Shown in pieces: positions 9,463 to 22,295 of a stretch of DNA of 64,000 nt. This DNA is from Dryas octopetala (taxonomy: Eukaryota > Streptophyta > Magnoliopsida > Rosales > Rosaceae), in contig OY992837.1 in NCBI GenBank assembly GCA_963921425.1, forward strand, positions 19,670,630 to 19,734,629, given 5' to 3'. Every line of letters begins with the position of its first letter. Within the stretch, counting starts at the first letter, position 1. A model generated the notes under the pieces. The model worked only from the letters and a program-made list of their open reading frames with translations. It did no database searches and was not told where the DNA came from. Made by a program: the position numbers and the translations under genes.

Positions 9463-12441
9463 TGAAACACCCCGAACCTCGGGCCCATGAAAAATACTGA
9501 ACATTAAACTGTTAAATCTGTTTTCTCTCACTTTTGAGCCATGCACAACAACATAAGTAAATATAATTCTGTCAAAAACATCTTAAACACACCACTGAGT
9601 AAAAACAATTAAATAAATCTTTGTGGGTCCCACTGCCTCGTCTTCTCCCCACTGCTTCCTCAGCCTGCTTAACCTGTAAAACACAAATCCTACACCACAT
9701 CCATGGTGTACCGGGTTATACAACAAACCTGGTAAGCTCACTAGAGCTCGTATAAAAGACAAAATAATTATCTTTAATAAAACCCTCAACTTCCATGCTT
9801 AAAATAATCCACAAGAGTATCTATAATTACTCAATCACATCACAAATTCATCAACAAATATCCAAGCATCAAGATAAATGTAATTCCTCAAATTCACATC
9901 TTAAATCCCATCAATAAATAATAATCATCCCACAAATCAAATGCTTAGACGTCAACTATTAACCTCAATCTCGAATCGTTCACTTCCTAACTCATAACCT
10001 CAATGCATAATTCATTCATCAATGTCCATTCTCAAGATTCAAGCCTACACTTTATCAAGTCCTATCCAAACCAAATCCTAGAAAACGAATGCACACAAGC
10101 ATACAAAGCAACAAAATAGACTATCTAATTTCACTCGCGTCGCTCTTTGAAATCCTCTAGCTTTCAAACTACTTTCAAAATCTCTTCCTCAGATCCATTT
10201 CTCAATCCCCTCAAAACTGTAAATCGACCTCTGAAGAAAAATTCATACTCCACAAACTGTAAATCGCTCGCCACTTCCCGTGCAGAGCGGATCAATGCAC
10301 GGGCAGGCAGGTATGCTCGCCACTTCTCGTGCAGAGCGAATCTATACACGAGCAGGCAGGAATGCTCGCCACTTCTCGTGCAGAGCGAATCTATACACGA
10401 GCAGGCAGGAATGCTCGCCACTTCTCGTGCAGAGCGTATCAATGCACGAGCAGGCAGGTAACTATGCTCGCCACTTCTCGTGCAGAGCGTATCAATGCAC
10501 GAGCAGGCAGGTATCTATGCTCGCCACTTCTCGTACAGAGCGAATCGATGCACGGGCAGGCAGGTATTCCCGCACAACCTCAATCACAACATTCCCAAAC
10601 CATCTCATAACTATCCTTGTTTCACAATATAACTCCTCTTGTATTTCTTTTCAGTCTCACATCTACATAGGCTTTATCATCAACCCTTACTGTTTTGTCT
10701 GAAATACACCAAATCTTTTCCGAAGTTGACTCCTACTCACGACCCATCACTTGTCAGTCACTCAAACCATACTAGCATTTCCTCATTAATTAATTTGATC
10801 GTTTTGTATAATAACTGCCTAATCATCATTCACTAACCTCGACAATGAACACTCCTTTCTCTAATTCATCGATTATCCTCAAAGCAATTCTATAATTCCC
10901 AATTAATTCCTTAGCCTCAAATCCTCATCAATTCCTTCTCATAATCTAAATCCTATACTTAGTCTCCTCTAACATAAAGCATCAATTCACACAAACCGAC
11001 GATTTATTAACGGTACTCTACATTAAAAGTCTGATACGTTTCACTCACACTTTAACTACGTAAAAGACCGAAATACCCTTCACGGTGCCATTACTCGGAT
11101 ACCAAATCCGGCAGCATAACGGCATCGTGAATGAGATTTCCCGAGCCCAAGTACCTGTTAAGACCAGACAACCAACTTAAATATATATACCAAATTCACA
11201 ACTAGTTGCTTAACATCCAAAACGGGCGGCCGCCACCACACACGGTGGCTGCCCGACCTTAAACAACACGGAGATTTCACAGAACTCGCCAAACAACCTC
11301 CAAGGATCTCCTAGAAGTTCAATGTGGGCACCGTGAGCCAAACGACCGCTGACCCGCCGCCACCAGTGGCGGAGGCAGTGGTGGCAGCGGCGACAGATCC
11401 TAAAAAGATTATTGTTTTTCGACTAAAAATCAACCCCAAACAGCCTAGGCACTTCAATTGGACGAAAAACAACTCAGAAATTATTCAAACATGCTCAATT
11501 CAAGATAAACCCGAAATGGGTACAAGCCCTAAAATTTCAAATCTTTAGATTCTCAAAATTGACACGCAATAACAAGGGGGAGGAAAGCCCATACCTAGAG
11601 GATCATTTCTCGTAACTGGATCGATGGCCAATTATCGCCGGAAACGCCGGAATCGGCGGCGGAAGCCGGCGGCTGGCTTGGCTTCCTGAGCTCATTGCTC
11701 CGTCGTGGAGCCTCGTATGGACGAACGGAGACCATGGTTGAACTCACCATGACGAGGGCAACAAAGCCCAGTAGGTCCGGCCATCCAATTTCTGCCGGAA
11801 CAGTGGAATCACGGTGGTGCAGCCGCAACCCTTGTGGCGTCGAATCGTCGTCGTGGAGCGTCACCGTCGTGAGGGAAGGTCATGGGCAGACTCGCCGTGG
11901 CCTGGGGAAGAGAACCCAGGTGGTCCGGCGCCGCAACTTCGTCGAAAAACACAGATCGCCGGCGGGGTGGCTCGGCCCTGTTTTGTGTCGTTTCTCCGTC
12001 GTGGGTGATCGGCCGGTGGAATGGAGTCCATAGGGAGAGAGAGAGGAGGGAGGCGATGGCGGCAGGCCAAAACCCGAGCCCAGCCGCCATCGGACGCGCC
12101 GTCACGCGCCGGTGACAGGCGCGGCGAGGGTGAGGGGCGAGAGAGACTGGCACGGGGGGGGAGAGGAGAGAGAGAGTGCGGGGAGAGAGATGTATATAAT
12201 GAATAGAGAGAATATTCTAGAAAGAAAGAGAAACTTCTAGAAAAATTAAATTTTTAAACCCAATTTGTCCATTTTACGAAATTGCCCCTCGCTTCAAACG
12301 CCCATATCTTTCAAACCGTAACTCTGATTGACGCGTGCCGCGTGTCTACGAACTCGTGGACTCGAGACCTTTTCAACATGCCCAAAGTCAAAGACGAAAG
12401 TCCATTATTTTTAAAAGTCAACTTTGGGTCTGGTCGTTACA
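9463..12441 (-). mobile_element. Solo LTR of a gypsy element (family of element C)
   Basis: On the minus strand it starts TGTAACGACC and ends with the complement of TGAAACACCCCG. The flanking pentamer ATCAC occurs at 9458-9462 and again at 12442-12446, a perfect target duplication with no internal region, so this is a solo LTR of 2979 bp. Conserved blocks (CGTGGACTCGAG/ACGCGTGCCGCGTG region near 12330-12365, CTTCACGGTGCCATTACTCGG near 11078-11098) match the solo LTR at 54278-56855 and, more distantly, the LTRs of element C. ORFs near 11600-12200 on both strands are GC-rich leader sequence, not genes. Confidence 0.9.
10262..10575 (-). repeat. Minisatellite, ~6 units of 49-53 bp, in solo LTR
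   Basis: Units begin CTCGCCACTTCTCGTGCAGAG and end GAGCAGGCAGG. Each has an inverted repeat, CTCGTGCA with TGCACGAG, around an 11-nt spacer. In the first unit both arms change together (CCCGTGCA with TGCACGGG). The array starts about 1.87 kb into the LTR on its sense strand, matching the arrays in the other family members. Confidence 0.9.
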
Positions 12442-12446
12442 ATCAC

Positions 12447-13131
12447 ATATACCCGTACACACACACGCCATTTCCATGTTTGCCCGAGCCACGTGGAAGC
12501 CAATCAATGGCTGTCCACAAGAGACGAATAAGGGGCATATTCCTTTTGTCCTAGAGGGGTATCCGAGTATTACTAAGGATAGGAATGAGAAGCTGTAAAA
12601 ACAAATATTGCTTTATTTTGCAAAAATCAGAAATGGAGAAGATGATGAATAGTGCTGAGGTGTGTGTAAGTGTGTGTCAGAATGAGATGCAATCAGATCT
12701 GATTGATACAGTGGGGGAACCAAGTCATGTGCAATGCACATGCATGTTTAGGAAAAAACAGAAAATGGGCTTTTAATGAAATGGGCTTTTAAAAGTAAAA
12801 CCCGAAATGGCCCCACTGCAGTGTCTGTCACTGTATCAACCACTGTACGTGAAAAACATTGTTCTTTAGGACTAGTCAAATGGACAAAAAACTGTTATTT
12901 TTCATGAATTGAATGAAGTGCAGTATACCTTGAGTCTTTGTTCATTTTTGACTTCTTCAATACAGCTGAACTTGTCCTTAATCTAGCCTAGAGCTTGTGA
13001 GTGATTAATAAAATTAAATACAAAGGTTTTGACAAGGAAAATAGCCAATATAACAAATCTTAGAAACTAACACTATTACAGTGAAATTGAAAGACAACAA
13101 CAAAAAATACCAAGACGTTAATTTCTCTTAC
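12447..13131. other. Intergenic, no gene seen
   Basis: The interval between the solo LTR and the first receptor exon is AT-rich. A minus-strand segment near 12925-12990 ends in a GTATAC donor-like site, but its translation is not recognisable. No domain, RNA gene or terminal repeat is visible. Confidence 0.4.
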
Positions 13132-14140
13132 CTTCACAACTTTTGACATCGTCACCTTTAAACCCAGCAGGACACTTGTATTTGACCTCTCCATCATCAT
13201 GTTTAGAGAAATAATAGCAATTAAAAATAAATATATTTTCCAAGAGAAAATGTTTTGTTTTTTGTTTTTTGTTTTTGTTTTTAAAAGGGAACACATAACG
13301 ATCACTTACCGTACAAGAAGAATATGTATGTCCATCTTGAGCTTCATGCCAACCACCTCCATTATTTACCTTGCACCTCCCAGGCCCACTCGCTGGAAGC
13401 CAATGGTAATATTAATATATTGCAATACAATGTGCAACAAAAGGAAAATTTTTGCAAAGTGGAAGTATTCTAGCTATAATTTGATTAACATGAAGAAGAA
13501 TATAAGAACTGAAATTTCAGTGCAGATTTCCATTGATCTGTAACCCATACATATTTATTTTTAGAACTAAGTCTGCAATATCTAGATATAAACAACTAGG
13601 ATCATTAAATCTTGATCAAACCTTTTGAGCAACTTGAATGCAAAACCAGGAGCATTAAAAAAATCCACAATTTTTAACCACACTTTTGCCTTCTCTATTT
13701 AATTTTCATGTCTTTTTTGACATAAACAAAAAATATATAGTTTTTTTGTTTTACCTTCACAGCTAGTGTAACCATCTCCTTTGAACTGCACACCATCAAC
13801 TAGGGGGCACTCACATACCCTCCCACGAAATGTATCCTGAGTGTGCGAGCCAAAGTCCCAAAGAACAGGAGTTAAAATACACGATTTTCTGATTTGTCAA
13901 AAAGCATGTGATGAGCTAGTAAGTTATGATCTATTCCTTGCAGGCTGTGAGGTTGGCTGCTTTATTTTTCCAGCAACCACCATTGTTATCCAAGCACACA
14001 TTCGTCTCAACATCTACCAGGAATAAATAGTGAACACAACATTCAAGCCCAGAATGAAAAAATAACAAACAGATAATAAAACACCATACTAACAAGAGGG
14101 ACTTACCAGTACTCAAACAAACAGCTGGCTCAGTTGTCAC
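13132..14140 (-). pseudogene. Vacuolar sorting receptor (VSR) EGF-region exons
   Basis: Minus-strand exons read in order [10 protein letters not shown] (ending 14107), [18 protein letters not shown] to NLTACK (14013-13937), [16 protein letters not shown] to GDGYTSCE (13836-13755), ASGPGRCKVNNGG to HTYSSCT (13392-13310) and DDGEVKYKCPAGFKGDDVKS (ending 13132). This is the EGF-like part of plant vacuolar sorting receptors, Golgi-to-vacuole cargo receptors. The protease-associated domain, transmembrane segment and cytosolic tail are absent. Lesions: the donor after NLTACK reads GA instead of GT; a conserved Cys is Gly (NNGGGW); the acceptor before DDGEVK lacks AG. Exons lie 3' of a DSK2-like exon and a leader shared with another capture, so this is probably transposon-carried. 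Confidence 0.85.
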
Positions 14141-14967
14141 AGTACAAAAGCAGCAATAAAAGTTATCAATTTTTCCTTCTTATGATGACATTTACATAGA
14201 AAACAAATTAAACAAAATAGATAAGAAAGTAAACATACCAGTATTCTCATCCTCAAATGCTACTTCAACTGCAGAGTATGTTAATCAAAATATCAGTCTT
14301 CCCAAGTTTGTGGAACTCATTATAGTCCAATATGCATTAACACAATTCCTTGTAACTCATTACAGGCCAATTTGCATGACATGTTTGAAAATCTTTCCCA
14401 TAATTCACACGCGACTACAAAAAACCTAATAAACCCCAATGCAGAGTACGTACTAACTACCCTTGACATACAAATCTACAAAAGAAAACCATAACAAGTG
14501 ATAAATTGAGTTGAAAGCTACAAATTGATCTGAACCAGCATCATCTAAGGAAAAGAAAAGGCTAAACATTTCTCAAGTATTATTCATATAAATTTCATCA
14601 AGTGTCCAATTACATCTGCTCTATTGCAAGTCAAAACCAACATATTCCCTTACTCATTGCAGTTCACTTAAAACATGCATCAAGACCTTACATAGCTTTA
14701 TTAATTTCCAACTCCACAAGTTACAATGATCCCAACCCAAAACATGTTCCTAAAAAAGAAAAATAGAAAATACTTCAACCATTAAAAGGAAAACCGCCAA
14801 GGTGATACAAGAGGTTCATACAAACAAGAAAAGTAGAAAGAAATACAACAAACCAAAACAACTACAAAGTAGAAACCCAATCCAGTAGACTTCTCATGTG
14901 AATTGGGTAGCCCAGGTAAACAAACACTTCAAAATTCCAAAAGCAAGCAACTAACTCATTACCATAC

Positions 14968-15150
14968 CTGCATATTCTCAGGAGAAGCCAACTGACAAAG
15001 AAATTCAGGGTTTTGCATCATTCCTCTTAAATGAGAACTGCAATCATTGATGCTATTTAATTGGGGGTTGGAGGCAAAAATCTGTTGTTGGGTAATGTTA
15101 AGAACAAGAATTTCACCATCAAGAGCCCATGTAAACAAAGTTCGAGTATC
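14968..15150 (-). pseudogene. Ubiquilin/DSK2-like STI1 exon fragment
   Basis: The minus strand reads FASNPQLNSINDCSSHLRGM then MQNPEFLCQLASPENMQ and ends at a clean donor (ATGCAG followed by GTATGG; exon end 14968). NPQL...MMQNPEFLRQL...PE is the STI1 repeat of ubiquilin-type shuttle factors, which carry ubiquitinated clients to the proteasome. Only this exon is visible, with no UBL or UBA domain. The upstream part (RTLFTWALDGEILVLNI) does not look like ubiquilin, so the exon may itself be a fusion. It lies between the leader and the VSR exons on the same strand. Confidence 0.65.
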
Positions 15151-15159
15151 CTGTTTCAA

Positions 15160-16029
15160 AATATCACCTCAATATATACACTTGGATATCTATATTAGGA
15201 AAAAGGGAAGAAATAATTTTAGAACTAAGGAAGCATATCAAAAACTGGAACTTCAGGCCAGATTTTTTTGATTTTATTCTTGCCTCAGAATATCCAGCAG
15301 AATTAAGTGTTGATCTATAATACGAAATCATAAAGAAATTTATAAAACCAACACCAGATTCACATAGATACAGAGAAATACCAAAAACCTACAACAAAAT
15401 TCAACCATATATACTTTGATTGAGAACATAAATAGATTTAAAAAAGAAAAAAATACAAAAACAAAAACAGAGATTGAATTGAGAGAGAAAGGCCGAGCAC
15501 CTGATAGCGCCAGTGAGATCTACAAATTCAATAGTACATAAAAGAACTGTTTTAGGGCTACGGTTTCTCACTCATATCTCCATAAATTTGCTGGAGGAGT
15601 TGGATATAGCAGCAACCAACCCATATCTCAATATTTGAGGATGCGAGTGGGTACGTCGATGATGGTGAGGTAAACAGGGCCACTGCCAATAGGTAAGGAC
15701 AAGGCTATTTCCTTGTCTTAGTCTTTTTTTGCACTCTCTGTGAGATGCAAAACCCAAATGCAGAGCCGAACATGCCCAAAAACCAAACTTGTAACTATCC
15801 CAAATGCAGAAGGAAAATAAAAACCCCAAAATGAAAAAAAACTTGATAAGCAGAAAATGGGAGACTCCAGTGTCGGACGAAGGTGTACTTAATTTGAAGA
15901 AACAAACAAACCTAAGAAAACCCCTAATTTGAAGAAAAACATAAACCCCAAAAAACCCCTAATTTGAAACCCTATTTCATAAAGAAGAAACCCAAGAGGA
16001 TGAGGTAGAGAGAATGCTAAAAAGCGAAA
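15160..16029. other. Putative intron/leader region of captured-exon unit
   Basis: AT-rich sequence between the DSK2-like exon and the leader. A minus-strand frame at 15572-15829 is short and unrecognised. If the minus strand is transcribed from the leader, this would be intron and untranslated sequence. No other feature is seen. Confidence 0.35.
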
Positions 16030-16160
16030 GAGAGGAGGGATAGCTTACCGAGAGAGTGAGAGACTGAGAGGGCGAGGGCGGCGAGAGAGAGTCTGGGTGA
16101 GGCGTTTATTTTGAATGAAGAGTGAGATGAGCAGAAATTCTGTGTGATTTGGGTTTTACC
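16030..16160 (-). promoter_or_regulatory. Shared leader, copy 2
   Basis: Read on the minus strand this is a CT-rich, 5'UTR-like stretch (ACTCTCTCTCGCCGCCCTCG) followed by a splice-donor-like GGTAAGC near 16045. The stretch adjoining the array (GTGTGATTTGGGTTTTACCA and the GAGAGTCTGGGTGAGG block) recurs next to array copy 3 at 41460-41560, where the captured exons are unrelated. Transcription start is not demonstrated. Confidence 0.5.
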
Positions 16161-17415
16161 ATTTTTTTGATGCATCTCTCAAGAAAGTGGTAATTCTTGG
16201 TAACTTCAAAACACTGCCTAAAACCCAAGTTACCAGTTTCTTGATCTTATATTCAAGAAAATGGTAACTTCACATCAAGAATGTGGTAACCACGAACGCA
16301 GGCAACTGTATACAGACAAACATGCAACTGCATTCTCGGAGTATTAAATATAAGCTCCTGTTTACCAATTACGTTTAGACATGCAATCACAAAATTACAT
16401 CTTGACCAAACTTACCATTTTCTTGATTTTTTTCCTCAAGAAATGGTAAGTTACCATTTTCTTAATTGAAATTACCATTTTCTTGAACCAAACATCAAGA
16501 AAATGGTAACCAAATCAGTGGGGTACGTAAAAAACGTTACCACTTTCTTGATCGTTCGACCAAAAAAATAGTAACTTGATTCAAGAATGTGGTAATCATG
16601 CCCAATCTTGACCAAACTTACCATTTTCTTGATCTTTTTTCTCAAGAAATGGTAATATTTTCTTAAGAAATGGTAAGTTACCACATTCTTGATCAAAGTT
16701 ATCATTTTCTTGAATCAACCATGAAGAAAATGGTAACCAAATCAGTCAAGCAAAACACGTTACCACTTTCTTGATCGTTCGATCAAGAAAATAGTAACTT
16801 GGTTCAAGTATGTGGTAACCAATCTTGACCAAAGTTACAATTTTCTTGATTTTTTTCCTCAAGAAATGGTAACATTTTCTCAAGAAATGGTAAGTTACCA
16901 CATTCTTGATCGAAGTTACCATTTTGTTGAACCAAACATCAAGAAAATACTAACCAAATCAGCCAAGCAAAACACGTTACCACTTTCTTAATCGATCGAT
17001 CAAGAAAATGGTAATTTGGTTCAAGAATCTAATAACCCAGCCCAAGCTTGACCAAACTTACCATTTTCTTGATTTTTTTTCTCAAGAAATGGTAAGTTAC
17101 CACATTCTTGATCGAAGTTACCATTTTCTTGAACCAAACATCAAGAATGTGGTAACTTACCATTTCGTGAGGAAATGTTACCATTTCTTGAGAAAAAAAA
17201 TCAAGAAAATGGTAATTTGGTTCAAGAATGTGGTAACCCAACCCAAGCTTGACCAAACTTACCATTTTCTTGATTTTTTTTCTCAAGAAATGGTAACATT
17301 TCCTCACGAAATGGTAAGTTACCACATTCTTGATTGAAGTTACCATTTTCTTGAACCAAACCTCAAGAAAATGGTAACGGAATCAGCCAAGCAAAACACG
17401 TTACCACTTTTTTGA
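16150..17415. repeat. Alternating-motif array, copy 2 (left part)
   Basis: Same TCAAGAAAATGGTAA / TTACCATTTTCTTGA motif as at 5206-6626, in the same overall orientation, opening with the same GATGCATCTCTCAAG signature. It is interrupted at 17420 by the 5' LTR of element A and resumes at 38013. The TCGAT target duplication proves that the two parts were once joined. Confidence 0.9.
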
Positions 17416-17420
17416 TCGAT

Positions 17421-19037
17421 TGATAAGTCCATAAATATACTCATTTATGTACTCTTTTTACTTAGGTTTTGTAGAAGAATTAGATTTGAAAAGGGCTTAT
17501 TACTTCACTTTTCTGATTTTCAGCTTTTCTGCGCTCATAGAAGGTTTTTAAGGGAAAATCAACTTTTCGGAGGAATTTTAGTGCAAGGCCAATTGGAAAT
17601 GAAAGCTAACACCTTGAAGTTCAATCTGTGATTTTACTAGAATTTATTACCGAGCCAATTGGTACAGGTTTACAAGTAAAGTTAGCCCACGTGCAGACAG
17701 GACAGTTTCGTACATGTTACGTGAATATGAAGAAACGGAAGCCTTCCCGAATTTTCCAAGTTACGTGCCATATATGGTTGGAAAGATAAGACATTTATCT
17801 TTCTAAAATATATTTTTACTGATTTTTATAGAAGGCCGAAGATCCCCAAATCGTGTGACAATTGGGCTGAGCTGTATTTCCCTGTGGAGTTAGGAATTGT
17901 GATCTTTACTTTCCTATTTGGATTCCTTGTTTACCAAGACTTCTTGGACGACTTTTCAGTCAATTTTAGGGTTTAGGACTTTGATGTAAGTCATATAAAA
18001 AGCCAGCCAAGGCCCCATACAAGGGGATTCACGTCCTAAGGAGAGCAACGGCAAGAGGAGAAAGCTGCCAGCGAGTTCTTTCTTTTCCTTTCTTCTTTGA
18101 ATTTTCAGTTCTTATGTATTTATTTTTGAGTTCATCCAAGAACATGAGTAACTAATTTCTTGTTAGTTAGGGCTTAATCTTGAAGCCCTAAACATGATTT
18201 CAATTCTATAAACAAGTTTGAATGGATTTTTCAGTTTCTACAAGCGTGATGATTTCGGTTTCTCTATATTATGTGAATTCTGATATTTTGATTCTTTGAG
18301 TAGCTAACTTTGAAGCATGTATCGGAATTAAATTGTTGTAGAGCATAGGTCAATTGCCATATTGAATGTGTTCTTGTTTGCAACGAATAATTGGGTTAAG
18401 AACTAGTTATGAGAAATCGATTCTTGAATTCCTAATAACAAATGCCATGTTTTAGGGTTTTTGTGACACTCATATTCTCTTTGATCTTAATGGATTCTTG
18501 ATTGTTAATTTGAGTAGATGCCATACTAGATTTCAATTAAGAATACACGTATTGATGTAAATGCCATACACATTACATACACTTAAGAGAGAATCATACA
18601 ACTAGAGTCAAATGCCATGATCTTGTTGTGAGTGTCGTCATCATATGCTTGCTAGAAATTGATTATCTATTGTTGTTTATGGATTGATTGATTGTTTGGA
18701 GGTGGATAGTGAGTCCTAGCTATTGTTCTTGATTGATTTTAAACCAATTTCTCTGAAACTCTAATTTAAATTCTGTTTTGTTTTCTTTTCCTTGTTTTGT
18801 TTTATTTACAAAATTAAATCAAAACCCCTTTGGTGTTGGCGTGTGTGTGGAAGTCCTTGTGATTTCAATCTTTATTTTGTTTTCGTGTTTAATTGTGTTG
18901 TAGTTTTCTTTGTGTGACATTGATAAACATCTCTTTAGATTACAATCTCTGTGGGAATGACCCTTGCTTGCTTACTATACTATCATTTGATTTGTGCACT
19001 TGCAAGGTTTTAATATTGTTGTTAAAAATTACCAACA
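17421..19037 (+). repeat. 5' LTR of element A
   Basis: Starts TGATAAGTCC, ends ACCAACA, 1617 bp, same length as the 3' LTR. A TATA-like CATATAAAAAGCC is near 17991-18003, followed by CACGTCC and the likely transcription start region. The terminal dinucleotides are TG...CA. Confidence 0.93.
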
Positions 19038-19043
19038 AGTTTT

Positions 19044-19061
19044 TGGCGCTGTTGCAGGGGA
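19044..19061 (+). other. Primer binding site, tRNA-Asp type, element A
   Basis: TGGCGCTGTTGCAGGGGA begins 6 nt after the LTR. It matches the complement of the tRNA-Asp 3' end except at two positions where element B has the exact match. This supports the start of the internal region. Confidence 0.8.
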
Positions 19062-19100
19062 TTGTTTATCTAATTAAGTTTTGTTTTCAATTTAAGGTAT

Positions 19101-22100
19101 ATGCTGGGTCGTCGTTCGCAAGGTTCCAAGCTTATACCATACGACCCTGAACTAGAGAACACACTTCGTTATCTCCGCCGAGATAAAAATACGCAAGCTA
19201 CACTTCCAATCAAGATGGGAGACGAGTTGGCACTTAACAACCTCACCCGACCTTTGAAGGATTTCACGGTTCCTAGAGCATTGGACCAGCCGTCTTGCAT
19301 TGCGTATCCAGCCACTACGACCACCTTTGAGATCAAGAGTGGCACCATTCACCTTTTGCCGCAATTCTATGGCAAGCCTGGGGATGATCCTCACATACAC
19401 ATCAAGGATTTCTTTGCCGTGTGCGCGACTATGCACAATGGATGGATTAGTGATGAGGCAATCCGATTGCGTTTGTTTCCATTCTCACTCAAGGAACAAG
19501 CCAAGGAGTGGCTTTATTCTTTACCTAGGGCATCTATCACCACATGGACAGAATTGGCTTCCAATTTCCTTGCAAAGTTCTTTCCAGCTCAAAAGACAAA
19601 CCGTATTAGGAAGGAGATCATGGGAGTGCAGCAACTAGATGGAGAATCATTTCATGAGTATTGGGATCGGTTTCAGAGACTCCTAGCTTCGTGCCCTCAT
19701 CACCAAATTGAAGATTGGCTACTTATGCAATACTTTTATGAGGGATTACTCGATTCAGAGAGGATGATAGTTGATGCTACTAGTGGAGGAGGCTTGATGA
19801 ACAAGAGTGCTACTCAAGCTAAGGAGATGTTTGAGAACATTGCAGCAAACTCTCAACAGTTTAATTACCGGAGAGCTCCCCCAAAGAAAGCAGGTGTTTA
19901 TGAGGTAAGTGTTAGTGATATTGGTCCTCAAATAGCTAATTTGACTAACCTTGTTAAGCAGTTAATCCCTTAAGCACAAGTGTGTGCTGTGTGTGCTAAT
20001 CCCGGACATCCTACGGAGTCTTGTCCAAGTTTGTATGGTGATGGAGAAGAGATGGCTCAAGCACACTATATGCAGCAACAAAAGCCAAGAATCGATCCAT
20101 TTTCTAACACCTATAATCCAGGATGGCGGCAACACCCTAACTTTGGATGGAAGAACAACCAAAACGTGCAAACAACACCGGTTCAACAAAATCAGTTTCT
20201 TCCTCAACAAATTGCACCACCACCACCTCCTAGGCAAGGTAAGTCTTTAGAAGAGTTAGTTAATTCTTTGGCATTAAGCACTCAAGGTTTTATGCAGGAA
20301 ACAAGGCAAACACATGCACAAATGTCTACAGCAATCAAGAGCCTTGAAAACCAAGTTGGACAAATTGCAGCCTCCTTGAGTCAAAGAGAGCCAGGACAGC
20401 TTCCAAGCCAAGTAATTCCAAATCCTAATGGAGGCTATGAAACTGCAAAGGCGATTACTCTTCGAAGTGGAAAGGAGGTGGGAAAGGATGACAGTAAAGA
20501 GAGAAATTCAACCAAAACTGTGGCTGCCCCCTCTCCCAAGCTTACGGTTCCAAGTGACAACTCTAAGGTAAGTTCTCTTTTGGATCATTCGATTACTTCA
20601 AAGATTCCTTTTCCTCGTAGGTTTTTGAATTCAAAGAAGGAGCAAGTTTCAAAGGATATCCTAGAGACTTTCCGAAAAGTGCAAGTGAACATTCCCTTGC
20701 TCGATGCGATCCAGCAAATTCCGAGCTATGCAAAATTCCTCAAAGATCTTTGTACAAATAAAAGGAAGTTCAAGGAGCATGAAACCGTGGCCTTGAGTGA
20801 AGAAGTTTCAGCTGTGCTATTGCGTAAATTGCCTCCTAAACTAAAAGATCCAGGGAGTTTTACTATACCTTGTCTCATTGGAAATCAAAGGTTTGAACAT
20901 GCTTTATTAGACTTAGGTGCTTCAATTAATTTGATGCCTTTTTCTGTTTTTGAATCCTTAAATTTAGGGGAGCTTAAGAAGACTTCCGTGAGCATACAAT
21001 TGGCTAATCGATCAATCAAGTATCCTAAGGGAGTGTTGGAAGATGTTTTGGTCAAGGTGAATGAGCTAATTTTTCCAGCCGACTTTTTAGTGCTCGAGAT
21101 GGAGGAAGTTCCTATTCCTGGAAAAGACCTTCCATTGATTCTAGGACGTCCATTCATGAGAACAGCAAGGACAAAAATTGATGTGTATGAAGGCACTCTC
21201 ACAATGGCATTCGATGAGGAAACCGTGGAATTTAAGGTATTTGATGCTTTAAAATATCCTAATGACGATCATGCTTGTTTTTCCATAGATGTACTTGAGC
21301 AGATGGTACAAAAAACGTTTAATGTATCACAAGGAGAGACTCCATTGGAAAGGGCACTCATCCAAAGCCCTAAAACTGTGAACAAAGAGGGAAACACAGC
21401 TGTACTTGAAGCTGTGAACATGCTTGAGGCCTTGCCTCCCCAAAGAGGTAAGTCTAACTCTATTTTTGAGCCTCTTCCGTTATCTACTAATAAGCTTGTT
21501 TCCTCTATTGTGAAGGCACCACAGGTTGAGCTAAAACCCCTTCCGGAGAACTTGAAATATGCATATTTAGGTGACAAAACGACGCTGCCTGTGATCATTG
21601 CTTCAAATTTGAGCGCATCCGAAGAAGACAAACTAATTCGAGTTCTAAGGGAGCACAAGACTGCCCTAGGTTGGACCATTGCAGACATCAAAGGAATAAG
21701 CCCTACAAAGTGCATGCATAGGATCCTTTTAGAGGGAGAATCGAAACCTACAAGGGAAGCCCAAAGGAGGCTGAATCCGGTGATGAAAGAAGTCGTTAAG
21801 AAGGAAGTTTTGAAGCTTTTGGACGTGGGAATTATATACCCCATTTCGGATAGCAAGTGGGTAAGTCCCGTCCAAGTTGTTCCCAAGAAATCCGGAATTA
21901 CCGTTGTGAAGAATGAAGACAATGAGTTGGTGCCTCAAAGAATTCAAACGGGTTGGAGAGTATGCATAGACTATAGAAAGCTCAATACCACGACACGTAA
22001 GGATCACTTTCCATTACCATTTATTGATCAAATGCTTGAGCGTCTTGCAGGTCATAGTCATTATTGTTTTTTGGATGGATACTCTGGATACAATCAAATT

Positions 22101-22295
22101 GCCATTGCTCCGGAAGATCAAGAAAAGACCACCTTCACCTGTCCATTTGGTACGTTTGCTTATAGGCGTATGCCTTTTGGTTTATGTAACGCACCTGCCA
22201 CTTTTCAACGTTGCATGATGTCAATTTTTTCTGATATGGTGGAGGAGATAATAGAGGTATTTATGGATGATTTTTCTGTTTTTGGTGATTCATTT
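19101..22295 (+). pseudogene. Element A gag-pol, 5' part (gag, PR, first half of RT)
   Basis: ATG at 19101 opens gag (ITTWTELASNFLAKFFP, FHEYWDRFQRLLASCPHH). A TAA at 19971-19973 interrupts the frame just before the zinc knuckle CAVCANPGHPTESC, and the same frame continues to 22295. The protease carries DLGASINLMPF. RT holds [33 protein letters not shown] and the catalytic FMDD. Twelve codons or so after FMDD the frame is cut by the LTR of element B. RT resumes at 32050. The gag stop could be a genuine lesion. Element B reads through the same place, which argues against programmed readthrough. Confidence 0.92.

Noticed and set aside
11595..12206. Overlapping GC-rich ORFs on both strands in the solo LTR
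   Set aside because: Arg/Pro/Gly-rich translations of leader-type sequence; the corresponding region in the other family LTRs does not conserve any frame.
21269..21922. 217-codon minus-strand ORF in element A pol
   Set aside because: Shadow of the plus-strand pol frame; no domain on the minus strand.
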